This document shows positions 17,742 through 26,670 of a DNA stretch of 64,000 bases, in pieces (positions within the stretch are counted from its first letter, which is position 1; every line of letters begins with the position of its first letter). The stretch spans positions 1,655,001 to 1,719,000 of the forward strand of contig NZ_CP089979.1 of assembly GCF_021389935.1 (NCBI RefSeq), read 5' to 3'. The position numbers and the translations under genes are program-made. The notes beneath the pieces were generated by a model. It had not been told where the DNA came from. It did not search any database and saw only the letters and a list, made by a program, of their open reading frames with translations. This DNA comes from Fulvivirga ligni (GTDB taxonomy: Bacteria > Bacteroidota > Bacteroidia > Cytophagales > Cyclobacteriaceae).

Positions 17742-17813
17742 AGAAAGTTAGATAATAGTGGTCAGCAATGAATCCAGGGCTGTTTTTTGAATAGAAAAAA
17801 ATAAATCTTACAT

Positions 17814-18305
17814 ATGGTAAACGTACTTTTTGTTTGTCTCGGAAATATATGCAGATCTCCTTTGGCTGAGGGAGTTTTTCTGAAAGAGATTAGGAATAGA
17901 GGGGTTGAGGGCGAATTTAACGTTGATTCCTGTGGTACAAGTAAATATCATATAGGTGAACAGCCTGACTCACGTACTGTGGCTAATGCCAGAGAAAATG
18001 GTGTTCATCTGGATCATAAGGCACGTCAGTTTTCAAAGGCAGATTTTCGTGAATTCGATTATATAATGGTTATGGATAAGGCCAATCTGGAAGTGATAGA
18101 AAGACACGACCAGAATAATAACTACTCGGAAAAATTTCACCTTATGCGTGACTTTGATCCGAAATTTAAAGGAGAGGATGTACCCGATCCTTATTTTGGT
18201 GGCGAATCAGGCTTTCAACATGTTTATGATATAGTGAAAAGGTCCGTAGATAATTTTCTAGACTTTCTCATTAAAGAGCATAAAATTCAGATTAAGGAGC
18301 AATAA
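17814..18305 (+). CDS. Low-molecular-weight protein tyrosine phosphatase
   Basis: This 163-residue protein has the P-loop CX5R motif CLGNICRS (C8, R14) at the N-terminus and the general-acid aspartate in VPDPYFGG (D125). Both are diagnostic of LMW-PTPs. Bacterial members act on tyrosine kinases of polysaccharide export (Wzc type) or on other phosphoproteins; no Wzc kinase is in this window. It could serve the polysaccharide locus at 6.6-12 kb at a distance, which is only a guess. The 3' end overlaps the convergent aspartokinase gene by 14 bp. Confidence 0.92.
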   Translation: MVNVLFVCLGNICRSPLAEGVFLKEIRNRGVEGEFNVDSCGTSKYHIGEQPDSRTVANARENGVHLDHKARQFSKADFREFDYIMVMDKANLEVIERHDQNNNYSEKFHLMRDFDPKFKGEDVPDPYFGGESGFQHVYDIVKRSVDNFLDFLIKEHKIQIKEQ

Positions 18306-19542
18306 GAGCTCTATAATTATTTCTACTAATCTGCTCTAAAAGTATTTTCTTATCCTTTCTATACTCTTGCAGCGTGCTAGGCTTATAGTTTTTCAGGGTA
18401 ATTAATTGTAAGCCGCTATTATATCTAATATCAAAGTGATCCTTTAGAGATACCATTAGCTTCTGAATCTTCTTCATATCATTATCAATTACTATTGAAA
18501 ATGATATAGCGGAATTCTGCATAATATTAATCTTAATGTCATTTTCAGAAACAGTTTTGAAAATGAGACTAAGGTTATCTTCATTGATGAAAGTGAAGTC
18601 TACTACCTTAAAAGAAAGAAGACACTGATCATTCTTTATAATTATGGTAGGAGGTAGGTCTGTCCTGAGCTTGCAGTCATGAATAATGGTGCCGGGTTCA
18701 TCAGGGTGATCAAAGCTTCTTACATAAAGAGGAATGCCCTTATTCGCCAGAGGCTTAATGGTTTTAGGGTGAATGACAGTGGCTCCATAGTAAGTCATTT
18801 CAGCAGCCTCCTGATATGGCAGTTCATCAAATAGTATGGTGTCGGCTACTTTTTTAGGGTCTCCGTTTAGTATGCCTGGCACATCTTTCCATACGGTAAC
18901 TGATTCAGCAGAAAGGCAAGAAGCAAAAATGGCAGCGGTGAAATCAGAACCTTCTCTACCCAAGGTGGTAGTTAAGCCGTTATCAGCTCTACCAATAAAT
19001 CCTTGTGTCACCAAAATTTGATCTTTGGCAAGCTCTTTTACATCATGCTTAATTAATTCTTCCGTTACCTTCCAGTCTACATGGCCTTCTCTAAAACTAT
19101 TACTGGTTCTTATATATTCTCTGGCATCTAACCATAGAGAGGAGGTTCCCTTCAGATTGAGGTAATTAGTGATTATCGTGGACGAAATTAACTCTCCTAC
19201 AGATACTGTCTGATCGTAAAGTTGATCAAAAGGCATCTCCTTATTTAATGTTGTGCGGAGCTCGCTTATTTGATCTATAAGTAGGTTGAAAATATTATGA
19301 TCAGAAGGAAAAAGCTCCCTGCAGATATCCATATGATATTCTAGTAGAGATTTTAAATTCTCATCCTGAGCTTCTTGTTTCGCCTTGTTAAATAATAAGC
19401 TTTCAAGGTTATTGGTAGTTTTTCCCATGGCAGATACCACCACCACTAATTTTTCAGTGGCATTATTAGCAATAATCTGACACATATTTTTAATAGCATC
19501 TGCATTTTTGATCGAGGCTCCACCAAACTTAAATACTTTCAT
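18292..19542 (-). CDS. lysC: Aspartate kinase
   Basis: This 416-residue protein begins with MKVFKFGGASIKNADAIKNM, the substrate/ATP-binding KFGG motif of aspartokinases. It has TTLGREGSDFTAAIFA (about 191-206) in the kinase domain and a C-terminal ACT regulatory region (about 310-390). It phosphorylates aspartate as the first step to lysine, threonine, methionine and diaminopimelate. No homoserine dehydrogenase is fused, so it is monofunctional. Feedback control by lysine or threonine through ACT is a family-level expectation. It is divergent from fbp, with 87 bp between starts. Confidence 0.9.
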   Translation of the reverse strand: MKVFKFGGASIKNADAIKNMCQIIANNATEKLVVVVSAMGKTTNNLESLLFNKAKQEAQDENLKSLLEYHMDICRELFPSDHNIFNLLIDQISELRTTLNKEMPFDQLYDQTVSVGELISSTIITNYLNLKGTSSLWLDAREYIRTSNSFREGHVDWKVTEELIKHDVKELAKDQILVTQGFIGRADNGLTTTLGREGSDFTAAIFASCLSAESVTVWKDVPGILNGDPKKVADTILFDELPYQEAAEMTYYGATVIHPKTIKPLANKGIPLYVRSFDHPDEPGTIIHDCKLRTDLPPTIIIKNDQCLLSFKVVDFTFINEDNLSLIFKTVSENDIKINIMQNSAISFSIVIDNDMKKIQKLMVSLKDHFDIRYNSGLQLITLKNYKPSTLQEYRKDKKILLEQISRNNYRALIAP

Positions 19543-19629
19543 AGGGAAAATTGGACAGTAATTTTTAAGTGTTTAATTTCGGTACCAAGTTGCAGTTAAA
19601 ATTTCAAAAACTAAAGACTTTACGGATTT

Positions 19630-20619
19630 ATGGAAGATTCCAGGATTGCCTTGCCCATCGGTACCACGCTGGATAGATTTATCAAAAAAAAACAGGACGA
19701 GTTTCAATTTGCTACAGGAGAACTTTCGCAGTTGCTGAGGGATATAGCACTAGCAGGAAAGGTAGTAAATAGAGAGATTAACAAAGCCGGACTTATAAAT
19801 ATCATCGGCCCCATCGGAGCACAAAATGTGCAGGGAGAAGATCAGCAGAAACTGGATGTATTAGCTAATATCAGGTTTATCAGAGCACTTACTAAAGGTG
19901 GCGAAGCCTGTGCTATTGTATCTGAAGAGGATGAAGAGATCACTGATCTGGAGAATGATGGTAAATATGTGATAGCCATAGATCCATTGGACGGTTCTTC
20001 TAATATTGATGTGAATGTTTCAGTAGGAACCATATTTTCAATATACAGAAGATTTACACCGGTAGGCACACCTATTACTAAGGAAGATGTATTGCAAAAA
20101 GGAGCGGAGCAAGTAGCGGCTGGTTATTTGTTATATGGCTCTTCTACCATGTTAGTGTATACCACAGGTCATGGTGTAAACGGGTTCACCTATGAACCTT
20201 CTTTAGGAGAGTACTTTCTGTCCCACCCGGATATGACTATACCAGAAGATGGTAAAGTTTATTCTGTAAATGAAGGTGGTTACAAGAGCTTTCCAAAGGA
20301 AGCTAAAGACTACATAGAATATTGCAAGGATAGCAAGTTTACAGCTCGTTATATCGGTTCGTTGGTAGCTGATTTTCATCGAAATATTTTGAAGGGAGGC
20401 ATATACATGTATCCTCCAACGTCTTCTTCACCATCAGGTAAATTAAGACTTCTTTATGAGTGTAATGCTCTGGCATTTATAGTTGAGCAAGCAGGGGGAG
20501 TAGCCTCAGATGGTAAAAGAAGAATTTTAGAAATAGAGCCTGATGAATTACATCAAAGAGTGCCACTATATATCGGCTCAAAAGCTATGGTAGAGAAGGC
20601 TATTTCTTATTATTCTTAA
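19630..20619 (+). CDS. fbp: Class I fructose-1,6-bisphosphatase
   Basis: This 329-residue protein has the class I FBPase metal site: EEDEE near 95-100, and [24 protein letters not shown], with a C-terminal [19 protein letters not shown] block. It hydrolyses fructose-1,6-bisphosphate in gluconeogenesis in the cytoplasm. The length is close to the E. coli enzyme. The stop TAA interlocks with that of the convergent 103-residue hypothetical gene. Confidence 0.95.
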   Translation: MEDSRIALPIGTTLDRFIKKKQDEFQFATGELSQLLRDIALAGKVVNREINKAGLINIIGPIGAQNVQGEDQQKLDVLANIRFIRALTKGGEACAIVSEEDEEITDLENDGKYVIAIDPLDGSSNIDVNVSVGTIFSIYRRFTPVGTPITKEDVLQKGAEQVAAGYLLYGSSTMLVYTTGHGVNGFTYEPSLGEYFLSHPDMTIPEDGKVYSVNEGGYKSFPKEAKDYIEYCKDSKFTARYIGSLVADFHRNILKGGIYMYPPTSSSPSGKLRLLYECNALAFIVEQAGGVASDGKRRILEIEPDELHQRVPLYIGSKAMVEKAISYYS

Positions 20620-20927
20620 GAGGAGTATTTGAGCCTTGTTGCTGCTTTCTCCATTTCTCTATTTAAAATGAGATCTGTAATGGATTCAGCCAGGAGTTCA
20701 GGCTTTTCCATGGCAAGCGTAGATTTTAATTTATTCTCATCTATATCTATTCGATAAAGCGAATTAAGAAGACGGTTTAAATCTGTATTGAGAAGAGAAT
20801 TAATTACCGGAATCAACTTAGCTTTTAATTCATCAAAGCTGTTAGTTGATTCCGGTATAATATTTTGTTCTAAAGAAAGGTCTTTGACTACCAGTTCTAT
20901 GGTGCAAGTCAATTGACGATCTGTCAT
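20616..20927 (-). CDS. Conserved-looking hypothetical protein, 103 aa
   Basis: This 103-residue, predicted mostly helical soluble protein is not recognised. It has no signal peptide, cysteine or membrane segment. Its start overlaps the DUF5606 stop by one base, which suggests translational coupling and a joint role with that protein. The stop interlocks with fbp. No function is assigned. Confidence 0.65.
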   Translation of the reverse strand: MTDRQLTCTIELVVKDLSLEQNIIPESTNSFDELKAKLIPVINSLLNTDLNRLLNSLYRIDIDENKLKSTLAMEKPELLAESITDLILNREMEKAATRLKYSS

Positions 20928-21370
20928 TAATCTTCTTTTGATTCCTCTTTCTTAGATTTTTCTTTTTTATCCTGCTCTTTTAAAACATCAGGAGCATTAG
21001 CTCTCAAGGCATTGTACCAGTTGATCACTTTCTTTATGTCAGAAACATAAACTCTTTGGTCATCATAGTTAGGTATAATGTGTTTGATAAAAGCCTTCAA
21101 TTCATCAGGCTCAGATGTACTGGTTACACCCAAATCATCATCAAATTCATTAAATATTTTTTTGAATACATCCCCTAAAGGAATAGAACCTTCCTGGTCA
21201 GTAGTATAGATTGAAATATCGCTCAATACAGATATTCTCTGCGTAGCGCTGGCAACTAATTTTTGCTTTTTATCATCTAATGACTCTAAAATTACTCCCG
21301 TACGGGTAGGCTTTACAATTTTAAAAAGTCCTCCTTTTCCTGAAACTGATGCTATATCACTATATTCCAT
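20927..21370 (-). CDS. DUF5606 domain protein
   Basis: This 147-residue protein begins YSDIASVSGKGGLFKIVKPT, with the SGKxGLF(K)xV block that starts DUF5606 proteins of Bacteroidota. A helical middle follows, then YVSDIKKVINWYNAL, and it ends in a lysine/glutamate-rich tail (from about residue 132) that looks disordered. The early strands are reminiscent of a small SH3-like barrel. No activity is known. It is coupled to the following 103-residue gene and lies 53 bp downstream of engB. Confidence 0.8.
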   Translation of the reverse strand: MEYSDIASVSGKGGLFKIVKPTRTGVILESLDDKKQKLVASATQRISVLSDISIYTTDQEGSIPLGDVFKKIFNEFDDDLGVTSTSEPDELKAFIKHIIPNYDDQRVYVSDIKKVINWYNALRANAPDVLKEQDKKEKSKKEESKED

Positions 21371-21423
21371 ATACTTCTTAAGGTTGTGTTTTTAATTAGG
21401 GCGCAAAATTAGTCAATATTTTA

Positions 21424-22023
21424 CTATTTACTAGTCGAAATCAATTCTTCTAAATAGCTTAATATTTCTTCTTTACCCTCTACTTTAAATGAGGATGATA
21501 CGAAGATAGGGGGTAGTGTCTCCCAGAACTTTTTCAAAAATCTCTTATACTTAGCCACAGAAGATTGTGTCTTGTTTTTGGATTGCTTATCAGACTTCGT
21601 GAAGATTAAAGCAAAGGGAATTCCTTCTTCGCCTAGCCAGTTGATAAAATCCACATCAATGGGTTGTGGATCTAACCGTGAATCAATCAAAACAAATAGT
21701 GAGACCAAAGTTTCTCTTTCCTTCAGGTAGTCATGTATCATGGCTCCCCATTTCTCCTTCTCTGTTTTAGCTACCTTGGCCCATCCATATCCTGGTAAAT
21801 CCACAAGATACCATTCATCATTAATAAGAAAATGATTGATAAGTTGCGTTTTTCCCGGTTTCCCAGACACTTTGGCAAGTTTGCCATGGCCAGTGAGCAT
21901 ATTGATAAGCGAAGATTTACCTACGTTAGATCGGCCAATAAATGCGAATTCAGGTAAGCCTGTTGTAGGGCACTGTTTGTGGTCGCTGCTACTCGTTATA
22001 AAACTCGCTTTTTTGATTTTCAT
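21424..22023 (-). CDS. engB: Ribosome biogenesis GTPase YsxC/EngB
   Basis: This 199-residue small GTPase has G1 GRSNVGKSSLIN (about 30-41), G3 LVDLPGYGWAKV and G4 FTKSDK. These match YihA/YsxC/EngB, which is needed for 50S subunit assembly. The length is typical. It is the first gene of a likely engB-DUF5606-hypothetical transcript. The 164-bp upstream gap is AT-rich with T-tracts and shows no other feature. Confidence 0.93.
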   Translation of the reverse strand: MKIKKASFITSSSDHKQCPTTGLPEFAFIGRSNVGKSSLINMLTGHGKLAKVSGKPGKTQLINHFLINDEWYLVDLPGYGWAKVAKTEKEKWGAMIHDYLKERETLVSLFVLIDSRLDPQPIDVDFINWLGEEGIPFALIFTKSDKQSKNKTQSSVAKYKRFLKKFWETLPPIFVSSSFKVEGKEEILSYLEELISTSK

Positions 22024-22187
22024 TTTATTGAAACTATTGATTATATTTAGTTTTTAAAGGCCTATTTAGATTTTTTATGTTAAAGTAATACTTGAATTAA
22101 TAATTATCTCTATTTTTATAGGCTTATATAGAAGATGTTACACCCAGGTGACTTAAGCTAATTTTTTTTAAACTTATTTTTTTTAAA

Positions 22188-24383
22188 TTGGGCAGCAAAT
22201 ATCATTACAAAATGTATAAAGGGCTTAAATTTTTATTTTTTTCTGTATTCTTTTTTAGTTTAAATTATATAGGATTTGCGCAGGAGGTTTCTCAAGAAAA
22301 CAAAGATCTGGCTAATACATATGTAGAAACGGCAAAGGAAATCTTGACCGCTACGCAAGCATTAGATCAGGCTCGTGAAATGTACGTTCTCGCAGCGGAG
22401 ACAGACCCTACAAATATTCAAGCTAATTACAGCGCTGGAGATGCTTACTTACGCACAGTAGGTAAAGAGAAGGCGGTAAACTATTTCCTTCAGGTTTTAA
22501 ACTTAGATCCAGAATATCGCTTTGATATCATGTATTATATAGGTCGTAGCTATCAGTATGGGATGGAGTTTGATAAAGCTCTTGAATATTATGGCAGATA
22601 TCGAAGTAAGTTAGTTTCCAGAGATGGATACAGAGGAAGAGATAAAACTCCCCTAAATGAGGTGGAACGAAGAATTTATGAATGTGAAAATGCACTTGAA
22701 TTTGTAGCGAACCCTTCGCATTTCTCCATTGTAAACGTAGGAACAGCTATTAATTCAGAGTTTGAGGACTATGCCCCGGTACTCAATGAGGATGAAACTA
22801 TGCTGGTATTTACTTCAAGAAGAAGGGAAGGTAACTTAAACCAGAACGTGGCTCCGGATAACAAACCGTATGAAGATATTTTTATTTCTCGTAAAGTAGA
22901 CGGAAAATGGGAGTATGCTCAAAACATTGGTGAAGTAATTAACACAGAATATCATGGATCTGATCTGGCGCTTTCTGCGGATGGTTCCAGATTGTTTATA
23001 TACAAAGATGATAACAACGGAGATATTTATGTTTCCGAAAGAAATGATGATGAGACTTGGAGCTATCCGGAACCTTTAAGTGAGAATATTAACTCTGAAG
23101 GATTTAAGGAAAATGCAGTGTCAATGAGTCCCGATCAATCAATATTGTTCTTTGCGAGCGATAGGCCAGGAGGAATGGGAGGAATTGATATTTATTATAG
23201 TATCAAGAACAAAGCTGGTGAGTGGACTCGTTCAAAAAACATTGGATCTGTTATTAATACAGAATATGATGATGATGGTCCATTTATCGACTATGATGGA
23301 AAGACACTCTATTTTAGTAGTCAAGGTAGGAAGGGTATGGGAGGCTATGACATCTTCAGGACAGTATATGACAGTGCTGCACAACAATGGAGTGAACCTG
23401 AAAACCTGGGTTTCCCTATCAACACGCCCGATGATGATATCTACTTTGTAAGTACCAAAGACGGGAAAAGAGGATACTATGCCTCTGTTCGTGAAGACGG
23501 CCAAGGATATACTGATATTTATATGGTGACAGTTCCTGATGGTGATGAGAACCTGAGAAACTTAACCACCAAGAGAGATAATACTGAAGAGGAGCCAGAA
23601 CCTGAAAATCCTGATAGGATCGCTAAAGTAGATGTGGAAGAAAATCCTGTTGAAAACACAAATTTAGTTGAAGAAGAACCGGTTGAAGAGGAGCCTGTAG
23701 AGGAAGAACCTATTGAAGAGCCGGAGCCAGTTCAGGAAAAGCCAGTTGTATTACAGCCTGTAACAGTTACAGTAAAAGTAGTGGATTCCAATGGTGAGCC
23801 TTTAGATGCCAAAGTGAGTATGAAGAGCGCTTCTAACGGTCAGGTGGCTGGTAAGCGAAGAGTTAGTCAGGGTGTTTATGAGTTTAATGTTACAAGCTCT
23901 GATCCTGTTACCTATAATCTTTCGGTTGAAAATGAAGGTTATGTTTTCGAAACTCAGGAGATAGGAATTAGACCAGCTACAGGAGATCCTCAATCTATGG
24001 CAAAAACCATAACCATGCGTAAGCTTCAATTGGGAACAAGGGGAGTTCTAAGAAATATTTATTTCAACTTCGATAAGGCTACATTCTTGCAAGAATCTTA
24101 TAATGAGTTGAATAAGCTGGAAACTATGATGACGCAGAATCCTGGTATGCAGATTGAAATTTCTGGTCATACTGATAATATAGGATCTAAAACGTATAAC
24201 AAATTCTTGTCTCAGAAAAGAGCAAATGCAGTAAAAGACTTCTTAGTGAAGAAGGGAGTAGATGCTCGAAGAATTTCGGCTGTAGGATATGGAGAAGAGA
24301 GACCTCTAGCTAGTAATGATGATGAAAAAGAAGGTAGAGAGCTCAATAGAAGGGTAGAATTTAGAGTTACTGGAGGAAAGTAA
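22188..24383 (+). CDS. OmpA-family protein with TPR, PD40 propeller and regulatory-like domain (PorE-like)
   Basis: The frame opens at a TTG, but the ATG at 22212 is the better start because it leads directly into the signal peptide MYKGLKFLFFSVFFFSLNYIGFAQ; the product is then 723 residues. In order there are TPR-type helices (about 30-150), repeated PD40 beta-propeller strands (NTEYHGSDLALSADGSRL, NAVSMSPDQSILFFAS and similar, about 180-430), a Pro/Glu-rich linker (about 455-510), a carboxypeptidase-regulatory-like beta-sandwich (about 515-600) and a C-terminal OmpA peptidoglycan-binding domain with SGHTDNIGS and NRRVEF. This is the architecture of PorE, the peptidoglycan-anchored type IX secretion component, and porT lies nearby. 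Bacteroidota carry several paralogues, so exact identity is unsure. Confidence 0.82.
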   Translation: MGSKYHYKMYKGLKFLFFSVFFFSLNYIGFAQEVSQENKDLANTYVETAKEILTATQALDQAREMYVLAAETDPTNIQANYSAGDAYLRTVGKEKAVNYFLQVLNLDPEYRFDIMYYIGRSYQYGMEFDKALEYYGRYRSKLVSRDGYRGRDKTPLNEVERRIYECENALEFVANPSHFSIVNVGTAINSEFEDYAPVLNEDETMLVFTSRRREGNLNQNVAPDNKPYEDIFISRKVDGKWEYAQNIGEVINTEYHGSDLALSADGSRLFIYKDDNNGDIYVSERNDDETWSYPEPLSENINSEGFKENAVSMSPDQSILFFASDRPGGMGGIDIYYSIKNKAGEWTRSKNIGSVINTEYDDDGPFIDYDGKTLYFSSQGRKGMGGYDIFRTVYDSAAQQWSEPENLGFPINTPDDDIYFVSTKDGKRGYYASVREDGQGYTDIYMVTVPDGDENLRNLTTKRDNTEEEPEPENPDRIAKVDVEENPVENTNLVEEEPVEEEPVEEEPIEEPEPVQEKPVVLQPVTVTVKVVDSNGEPLDAKVSMKSASNGQVAGKRRVSQGVYEFNVTSSDPVTYNLSVENEGYVFETQEIGIRPATGDPQSMAKTITMRKLQLGTRGVLRNIYFNFDKATFLQESYNELNKLETMMTQNPGMQIEISGHTDNIGSKTYNKFLSQKRANAVKDFLVKKGVDARRISAVGYGEERPLASNDDEKEGRELNRRVEFRVTGGK

Positions 24384-24404
24384 CTAAGTAAAATAATCAT
24401 AATG

Positions 24405-24434
24405 AAGGGAGCTATTTTTAGCTCCCTTTTTTAT
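24405..24434 (+). terminator. Rho-independent terminator after the OmpA-family gene
   Basis: The arms AAGGGAGCTA (24405-24414) and TAGCTCCCTT (24419-24428) form a 10-bp stem with a TTTT loop followed by TTTTTA. Confidence 0.9.
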
Positions 24435-24494
24435 TATACAGGATTTAATGGGATATTTGCAGCCCAAAGTTTTATTTAATATTAAAGTAAGTTC

Positions 24495-25220
24495 ATGTCT
24501 TCAGTTTTACCTTACAAGGAGCAATCAAGTGGAAAGAAGGAGCAGGTTGCTAACATGTTCAATAACATTAGCAAGAAATATGATTTCCTAAATCATTTTC
24601 TCAGCATGGGTATTGATATTGTGTGGAGAAAGAAAGCTATTAAAATGCTTAAATCTCATCAGCCTAAACAGATTTTGGATATTGCTACAGGTACTGCAGA
24701 TTTTGCCATCGAGTCATTAAAGCTCAATCCAGATGCTGTTATCGGAGTAGATATATCCGAAGGTATGCTTGAGGTAGGTAGGAAAAAACTAAAGGAAAGA
24801 AAACTGGATCATAAGATAGAGCTAAGATTAGGTGACTCTGAAAAGCTTTTGTTTGATGACAATAAGTTCGATGCTGTAATCGTTTCTTTTGGTGTAAGGA
24901 ATTTTGAAAACCTGGAAAAAGGTCTTAGCGACATGTTCAGGGTTTTAAAGCCTGGAGGTAAAGTAGTAATCCTTGAGTTTTCAAGGCCGGCTAAATTTCC
25001 GTTCAAGAATATTTACAATTTTTATTTTAAAGCAATTTTGCCTAAAATAGGTAAAGTAATTTCTAAGGACAGAGCCGCTTATACTTATTTGCCAGAGTCA
25101 GTACAGGCTTTTCCTGATGGACAGAATTTTCTTAAAGTTTTAAATAAAGTAGGGTTCAAAAATACTAAATGCAGACCTTTAACCTTTGGCGTAAGCTCTA
25201 TATACATAGGGGAAAAATAA
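24495..25220 (+). CDS. menG: Demethylmenaquinone methyltransferase (MenG/UbiE)
   Basis: This 241-residue SAM-dependent methyltransferase has the UbiE/MenG signature VANMFNNISKKYDFLNHFLSMG at the N-terminus, SAM motif ILDIATGTADFAIESL, VSFGVRNFENLEKGL and a C-terminal LTFGVSSIYIG. It performs the last step of menaquinone synthesis, methylating demethylmenaquinone at the inner membrane. Menaquinone is the usual quinone of Bacteroidota, hence menG rather than ubiE. Its last 52 bp overlap the porT frame, so the two are one transcript. Confidence 0.93.
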   Translation: MSSVLPYKEQSSGKKEQVANMFNNISKKYDFLNHFLSMGIDIVWRKKAIKMLKSHQPKQILDIATGTADFAIESLKLNPDAVIGVDISEGMLEVGRKKLKERKLDHKIELRLGDSEKLLFDDNKFDAVIVSFGVRNFENLEKGLSDMFRVLKPGGKVVILEFSRPAKFPFKNIYNFYFKAILPKIGKVISKDRAAYTYLPESVQAFPDGQNFLKVLNKVGFKNTKCRPLTFGVSSIYIGEK

Positions 25221-25906
25221 TCCTTTCGATTTTATTTCTGATTATTGCCACCAATTTGTCTTTTGGACAAAGACGGGTAGGTATGAATAACCCTAATTAC
25301 GATGATAAATTATTAAGCTATGGCTTTTTAATTGGTATTCACACCTCAGCATATCAGCTTAAATATTCAGATACTTTTGTAACTGATTCATTAGATAATC
25401 TTTACTCAATAGATCCAAAATGGTCTGCCGGTTTTTCTCTCGGGTTTATTGTTAACCTCCGAGCTACTGATTTTCTAGATATCAGAGCACTACCTACGGT
25501 TGCTTTTTATGAGCATTCTTTAGAATATCAGGCCTTTGACGAAGCTCCATTTGTTGAAACGGTAGAAACCACGGTCGTTGAGTTGCCAATATTGTTGAAG
25601 TATAAGTCTGAGCGTAGGGGTAATACGCGGATGTATTTCGTAGGAGGCGTTAAGCCAGGTTATGAGGCAGCGGGTAAAAATGATGTGGAGGCAGTTGGGG
25701 ATGATAACCTTAGTATAAAAGAATTTAACCTGTCATTGGACGTAGGGTTTGGTCTGGATATTTATTATCCGTTATTTAAATTTTCACCTGAGATACGATT
25801 TTCACGAGGCATGACCAATATGCTTGGACCAGCTGGAAATCAATTGAGTGCAGGTATCGATAAAATCAATACAAATACAATAACCTTGTATTTATTATTC
25901 CAATAA
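25169..25906 (+). CDS. porT: PorT, type IX secretion outer-membrane protein
   Basis: This 245-residue exported protein has a basic n-region followed by a hydrophobic segment ending LIIATNLSFGQ. The mature part is a small beta-barrel with the PorT-type conserved stretches YGFLIGIHTS, FSLGFIVNLR, ELPILLKYKS and FSPEIRFSRGMTNML. PorT is a core outer-membrane component of the type IX secretion system that exports CTD-tagged proteins and supports gliding. Linkage to menG is, as I recall, recurrent in Bacteroidota and supports orthology. The start at 25169 overlaps menG by 52 bp; a shorter start would damage the signal peptide. Confidence 0.85.
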   Translation: MQTFNLWRKLYIHRGKIILSILFLIIATNLSFGQRRVGMNNPNYDDKLLSYGFLIGIHTSAYQLKYSDTFVTDSLDNLYSIDPKWSAGFSLGFIVNLRATDFLDIRALPTVAFYEHSLEYQAFDEAPFVETVETTVVELPILLKYKSERRGNTRMYFVGGVKPGYEAAGKNDVEAVGDDNLSIKEFNLSLDVGFGLDIYYPLFKFSPEIRFSRGMTNMLGPAGNQLSAGIDKINTNTITLYLLFQ

Positions 25907-25911
25907 AAACC

Positions 25912-26670
25912 ATGAGTAAAAGAAAGGCTTTAATCACAGGAGCTACTTCCGGTATAGGTTTAGCTACAGCTAAAACTTTGGCTGAAAATAACTTTGATAT
26001 CATCATTTGTGGTAGAAGACTGGAGAGACTTAAGAGCCTTCAGGATGAACTATCTTCGCTTTGTGAAGTGAAGATACTCTCATTTGATGTAAGTAGGTCT
26101 AATGAAGTTAAAAAGGCCATAAACTCATTGCCTGATGATTGGAAAGTAATTGATGTTCTGGTGAATAATGCCGGAAATGCACATGGATTATCACCTATTC
26201 AAGATGGAAGCATTGAAGATTGGGATGCCATGATCGATATCAATGTCAAAGGACTTTTGTATATGACCAAGGAGGTTATTCCTGGTATGGTAGAAAGAGA
26301 ACGAGGTCACGTGGTAAATATAGGCTCCATAGCAGGTAAAGAAGTGTATGCTAATGGTAATGTCTATTGTGCTTCTAAACACGCTGTAGATGCTATCAAC
26401 AAAGGTATGTTGCTGGATTTAAATGCCTACAACATCAAAGTCACTTCTATCAACCCGGGCTTGGTAGAAACTGAGTTTTCCAAGGTTCGCTTTAAAGGAG
26501 ATGAAGAAAGAGCAAATAACGTTTATAAGGGGTTTGATCCCTTGGTAGCTCAAGATATAGCTGATACAATATTATTTGTTGTAACAAGGCCCGCACACGT
26601 AAATATTAGTGATCTCACCATATTCCCGACTGCACAGGCCAGTGCCACTACAGTGAATAAATCAAAATAA
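25912..26670 (+). CDS. Short-chain dehydrogenase/reductase (YdfG-like)
   Basis: This 252-residue classical SDR has the NAD(P) motif TGATSGIG (9-16), NNAG (85-88), catalytic S139, Y152 and K156 (YCASK), and NPGLVETEF. A basic residue after the second strand (GRRLERL) favours NADPH. It resembles the YdfG group that oxidises or reduces hydroxy acids such as 3-hydroxypropionate and serine; the substrate is uncertain. It begins 5 bp after porT, so it is probably in that transcript. The 3' end overlaps the convergent hydrolase by 9 bp. Confidence 0.9.
   Translation: MSKRKALITGATSGIGLATAKTLAENNFDIIICGRRLERLKSLQDELSSLCEVKILSFDVSRSNEVKKAINSLPDDWKVIDVLVNNAGNAHGLSPIQDGSIEDWDAMIDINVKGLLYMTKEVIPGMVERERGHVVNIGSIAGKEVYANGNVYCASKHAVDAINKGMLLDLNAYNIKVTSINPGLVETEFSKVRFKGDEERANNVYKGFDPLVAQDIADTILFVVTRPAHVNISDLTIFPTAQASATTVNKSK

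Noticed and set aside
23670-23740. Repetitive GAA/GAG-rich DNA in the OmpA-family gene
   Set aside because: It encodes the Pro/Glu-rich linker between propeller and regulatory-like domain, which is normal for such proteins.
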